Part shown: piece after piece, positions 15,013 through 16,595 of the stretch
Position numbering within the stretch: position 1 is the first letter of the stretch
How the letters are laid out: every line of letters begins with the position of its first letter
Assembly (NCBI GenBank): GCA_030689285.1
Contig: JAUYJM010000008.1
Location: forward strand, 1-16,595
Source: a bacterium
GTDB lineage: Bacteria; Patescibacteriota; Minisyncoccia; Phycocordibacterales; GCA-002787175
DNA length: 16,595 bases
Reading direction: 5' to 3'
Made by a program: the position numbers and the translations under genes
Notes under the pieces: model-generated
Databases searched by the model: none
Seen by the model: only the letters and a program-made list of their open reading frames with translations
What the model was told of the DNA's origin: nothing

Positions 15013-15048
15013 AAAAAACAAAACCCCATATGCGAGGTTTTGTTTTTT
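15013..15048 (-). terminator. Intrinsic terminator after rpsO (bidirectional in form)
   Basis: A 13-bp stem (15013-15025 with 15036-15048) and a 10-base loop, GC at the top and A/T at the base, giving TTTTGTTTTTT at the 3' side on both strands. It touches the rpsO stop codon (15048-15050), so termination occurs directly at the gene end. This suggests rpsO is transcribed separately from the NYN gene and pnp, apart from read-through. Confidence 0.8.
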
Positions 15049-15314
15049 TATTTCTTTAGCCCCAGTTTTTTAATCAAACTGTTGTACCTGCGATTGTTTT
15101 TCTTTTGAAGATACCTTAAATGAGATTGTCTATCTGCCACCATACCGAGAAGCCCCCGTCTTGAGTGCTTATCTTTAGGGTTTTTTTTCAGATGACGTGA
15201 AAGTTCGTCAATTCTTTTAGTAAGAATACCGACCTGCACATCTGCAGAGCCAGTATCCAAGTCGTGGATACCAACCTCTTTTATAATTCTTTGTTTCCTA
15301 TTTTTAGTCAACAT
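15048..15314 (-). CDS. rpsO: 30S ribosomal protein S15
   Basis: S15 binds the central domain of 16S rRNA early in 30S assembly. From ATG 15314 the product is 88 residues, the normal length. The open frame extends further (to TTG 15350) but the extra residues (MQTSRLCANIRR) are not family-like. Conserved blocks are visible: TGSADVQVGILTKRIDELSRHLK, then KDKHSRRGLLGMVADRQSHLRYLQKK, and the final IKKLGLKK. The promoter at 15322-15350 would start transcription at the ATG, and no Shine-Dalgarno is present. In many bacteria rpsO lies directly before pnp; here a NYN gene is inserted between them. Confidence 0.97.
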   Translation of the reverse strand: MLTKNRKQRIIKEVGIHDLDTGSADVQVGILTKRIDELSRHLKKNPKDKHSRRGLLGMVADRQSHLRYLQKKNNRRYNSLIKKLGLKK

Positions 15315-15321
15315 ACGCCGT

Positions 15322-15350
15322 ATATTAGCACAAAGACGAGAAGTTTGCAA
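15322..15350 (-). promoter_or_regulatory. rpsO promoter, leaderless arrangement
   Basis: On the minus strand TTGCAA (15350-15345), a 17-base spacer, and TAATAT (15327-15322) are followed by 7 bases and then the rpsO ATG at 15314. The expected transcription start coincides with the start codon. Confidence 0.6.
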
Positions 15351-15403
15351 GGTTTAGGTTCGGAAATTGCAATTTACCCCTTATTTTGGTAATTTTCTGA
15401 CAG

Positions 15404-15409
15404 AAAGGA
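15404..15409 (+). promoter_or_regulatory. Shine-Dalgarno for the lipoprotein gene
   Basis: AAAGGA lies 5 bases before ATG 15415. It selects this start over an upstream in-frame start at 15367, and the choice places the lipobox correctly. Confidence 0.75.
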
Positions 15410-15414
15410 TTGTT

Positions 15415-15795
15415 ATGAAAGCATTGTTGTCAGTAACGCTCTTCACTTGTCTTTTTGGTTGTGTAGGACACCCCGACCGTGTTGATGGATGGAAAAAAGT
15501 AACATATTTGCCTTCTGTTTTGGGGCCGATAATCGCGGATATTCCTGTTTCCACTGGTACATTTACCGTTACCAACAGTTTCACCATTGTTTTGGAGGAA
15601 CCCGAGACCATTAGGAAAATAGGACTTAAGTCAAACATACCAAACGCTTTAGGCCTATGCTTGATTGAGGAAAGGGAGTTACTCGTGCCTTTTAGCGGCG
15701 GCACGGACAAAAACGGCCGTCCTTTGCCGGATTTTGAAACATTAGGTCATGAGGTTTGGCATCTGTTAGAACTCGGCGGCAAGTGGCATGATTAG
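15415..15795 (+). CDS. Small lipoprotein with C-terminal HExxH motif, putative metallopeptidase
   Basis: 126 residues from ATG 15415. A short lipoprotein signal (MKALLSVTLFTCLFGC) has a lipobox LFGC with Cys16 as the lipidated residue. The mature part contains LPSVLGPIIADIP, a strand-rich centre, and a second Cys82. The end is TLGHEVWHLLELGGKWHD: HEVWH (112-116) is a HExxH zinc motif, and His125 nine residues on could be a third ligand, reminiscent of but not matching the metzincin HExxHxxGxxH. The domain is far smaller than known zincins, so activity is uncertain. A strong Shine-Dalgarno and its own terminator make it a self-contained unit unlike its neighbours, perhaps horizontally acquired. 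A weak promoter candidate lies at 15367-15395 (TTGCAA, 17 bases, TAATTT). Confidence 0.82.
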   Translation: MKALLSVTLFTCLFGCVGHPDRVDGWKKVTYLPSVLGPIIADIPVSTGTFTVTNSFTIVLEEPETIRKIGLKSNIPNALGLCLIEERELLVPFSGGTDKNGRPLPDFETLGHEVWHLLELGGKWHD

Positions 15796-15803
15796 GATAA
15801 GTT

Positions 15804-15842
15804 AAAATCCGCCTTGCGCAACGATGCAGGGCGGATTTTTTT
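15804..15842 (+). terminator. Intrinsic terminator of the lipoprotein gene
   Basis: A 14-bp stem (15804-15817 with 15826-15839, one G-U) and an 8-base loop are followed by a T tract (15836-15842). It begins 9 bases after the stop codon. The A run at the base may let it also act on the convergent minus-strand gene that ends at 15850. Confidence 0.9.
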
Positions 15843-15849
15843 CATGTCT

Positions 15850-16176
15850 TTATTTCTGTTTTTTAATCTTGAGTATGTAATCATTACCGTTTTGAGTAGT
15901 TCTGTACTCAAAAACGTCTGCGTCTATCGGGCGATTTCTTATCATACTTTCTTTTTCAAAAATATCCATAAGTTCCTCTCCGCTCGTTGCTTTCGGGTAC
16001 TCTCCGTGTTCCATATAGTAGACCTCAAGCACAGTAGCAATTTGGTGAAAGTTCGCCCCGTTTACCGCGCTTGTGGCGCTTGCGATCAAGTCGTCTGAAT
16101 TGACTACTACGCCGTTTATCGTAATAACGCTTCCTACAAGAAGGGCTATTAAAGATGTAAGCCAGTTATATGCCAT
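15850..16176 (-). CDS. Small pilin-like membrane protein lacking a prepilin peptidase site
   Basis: 108 residues with a hydrophobic N-terminal segment (about 5-24, WLTSLIALLVGSVITINGVV), then ANFHQIATVLEVYYMEHGEYPKA (41-63). That pattern matches the part of type IV pilin/GspG-like proteins in which the long helix ends and the globular domain begins (hydrophobic helix, paired Tyr, HGxYP). The usual cleavage motif (G followed by F-T-L-x-E) is absent, so it is not a standard prepilin and may be an anchored pilin-like protein. A promoter lies at 16235-16263, and GGGAG about 12 bases before the ATG is a poor, distant Shine-Dalgarno. It ends at the shared terminator. Function unknown. Confidence 0.8.
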   Translation of the reverse strand: MAYNWLTSLIALLVGSVITINGVVVNSDDLIASATSAVNGANFHQIATVLEVYYMEHGEYPKATSGEELMDIFEKESMIRNRPIDADVFEYRTTQNGNDYILKIKKQK

Positions 16177-16234
16177 ATTTTTTATCAGCTCCCGCTTATT
16201 TTTGGCGGAATCTTAAATGGTTAACAATATTAAA

Positions 16235-16263
16235 ATTGTAGCATATTTTACATAAAAAAGCAA
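16235..16263 (-). promoter_or_regulatory. Promoter for the pilin-like gene
   Basis: On the minus strand TTGCTT (16263-16258), 17 bases, then TACAAT (16240-16235). The predicted start near 16228 leaves a leader of about 50 bases before ATG 16176. Confidence 0.55.
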
Positions 16264-16299
16264 GGGCTTGGAAGCAACAAGAGATATTCTTTTTGTTTT

Positions 16300-16330
16300 G
16301 CCATTTAATGGCTATGTAAAGCCATTTTTT
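16300..16330 (+). terminator. Terminator-like hairpin with a competing upstream segment, ahead of the exonuclease gene
   Basis: AATGGCT (16307-16313) pairs with AGCCATT (16320-16326) across a 6-base loop, followed by TTTT. A second copy of GCCATT at 16300-16305 could pair with the same middle segment instead. No plus-strand gene ends just before it, so it may insulate the following gene or end a short transcript. Confidence 0.4.
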
Positions 16331-16359
16331 CCGCATTCAAACTGTGATGAATCTAGTGT

Positions 16360-16365
16360 TATAAT
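16360..16365 (+). promoter_or_regulatory. -10 box for the exonuclease III gene, leaderless arrangement
   Basis: A perfect TATAAT ends 7 bases before ATG 16373. A weak -35 (TTCAAA, 16336-16341) lies 18 bases upstream. Transcription would begin at the start codon, and no Shine-Dalgarno is present. Confidence 0.55.
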
Positions 16366-16372
16366 AATTCAT

Positions 16373-16595
16373 ATGCATGTAATCTCGTGGAACGTAAATG
16401 GCATTCGGGCCGTTATGAAAAAAGGCCTTTTTTTACCGTTTATTGAAAAACACGACCCCGACATTCTTTGTCTTCAGGAGACGAAAGCCGAGCAGAGTCA
16501 GTCGGTGATTGACTTGCCTCAATACGAAGAATACTGGAATTCGGCCGATAAAAAGGGCTACTCGGGGACGGCTATTTTTACAAAAACAAAACCTT
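16373..16595 (+). CDS. xth: Exonuclease III / AP endonuclease family protein, 3' end beyond window
   Basis: The frame is open from ATG 16373 to the window edge (74 complete codons). The first residues match the ExoIII/APE1 family closely: ISWNVNGIRAV (the Asn of the WNVNGIR motif is an active-site residue), then DPDILCLQETKAE (Glu of LQETK is the metal-binding residue), then a Tyr-rich EEYWNSADKKGYSGTAIFTK matching the family's GYSGVA segment. The enzyme cuts DNA at abasic sites and degrades 3' ends in base excision repair. Only about a quarter to a third of the usual 250-270 residues is visible, so the C-terminal catalytic residues cannot be checked. The -10 box sits 7 bases upstream. Confidence 0.93.
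   Translation, partial: MHVISWNVNGIRAVMKKGLFLPFIEKHDPDILCLQETKAEQSQSVIDLPQYEEYWNSADKKGYSGTAIFTKTKP

Overview
The window looks like a chromosomal piece of a Patescibacteria/CPR bacterium, most likely of the Parcubacteria group. The signs are moderate GC, standard stop codons, tightly packed single-copy housekeeping genes, many genes without a Shine-Dalgarno sequence, small secreted proteins of the kind found next to CPR pilus or secretion clusters, and short ORF-compatible repeats inside conserved genes. The assignment rests on protein character and general family knowledge, not on a marker phylogeny.

Layout. Positions 1-7296 are all on the minus strand. Read in the direction of transcription: a UvrD/PcrA helicase (uvrD), the 16S rRNA dimethyltransferase rsmA, a small four-cysteine secreted protein, two tandem paralogous membrane-anchored proteins with calcium-binding thrombospondin-type-3-like loops, and a large secreted protein that runs off the left edge and carries an F5/8-type-C/fucolectin-like domain. 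Positions 7578-8615 (+) encode a secreted LysM-LysM-M23 envelope protein with its own promoter and a TTG start. Positions 8755-11718 (-) hold a YifB/ComM AAA+ protein, a DksA/TraR-like protein with a broken zinc finger, and a membrane protein of unknown function. Positions 11820-15314 (-) form an RNA-metabolism block in the order rpsO, NYN-domain ribonuclease-like gene, pnp, with a 427-base non-coding gap before pnp. The right end has a small lipoprotein with an HExxH motif (+), a pilin-like membrane protein (-) and the start of an exonuclease III gene (+, cut by the window edge).

How the genes relate. The left cluster encodes several exported proteins likely to act together at the cell surface. 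rpsO, the NYN gene and pnp link translation to RNA turnover. UvrD and the exonuclease III homologue are repair functions. YifB/ComM belongs to a family tied to natural transformation.

Main points of interest: (1) 7-bp tandem repeats inserted in frame into both rsmA and pnp, each ending at a Tyr-Lys-Ile junction, with a unit that gives the same heptapeptide in all three frames of one strand and stops in the other; (2) a 114-base element upstream of pnp that can fold into a nearly fully paired three-way junction, flanked by 8-bp direct repeats; (3) the tandem paralogues sharing an exactly identical 73-bp segment; (4) a minimal lipoprotein with a terminal HExxH; (5) promoter -10 boxes placed 6-7 bases before start codons, suggesting leaderless mRNAs. 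No tRNA, CRISPR array, insertion sequence or replication origin was recognised.
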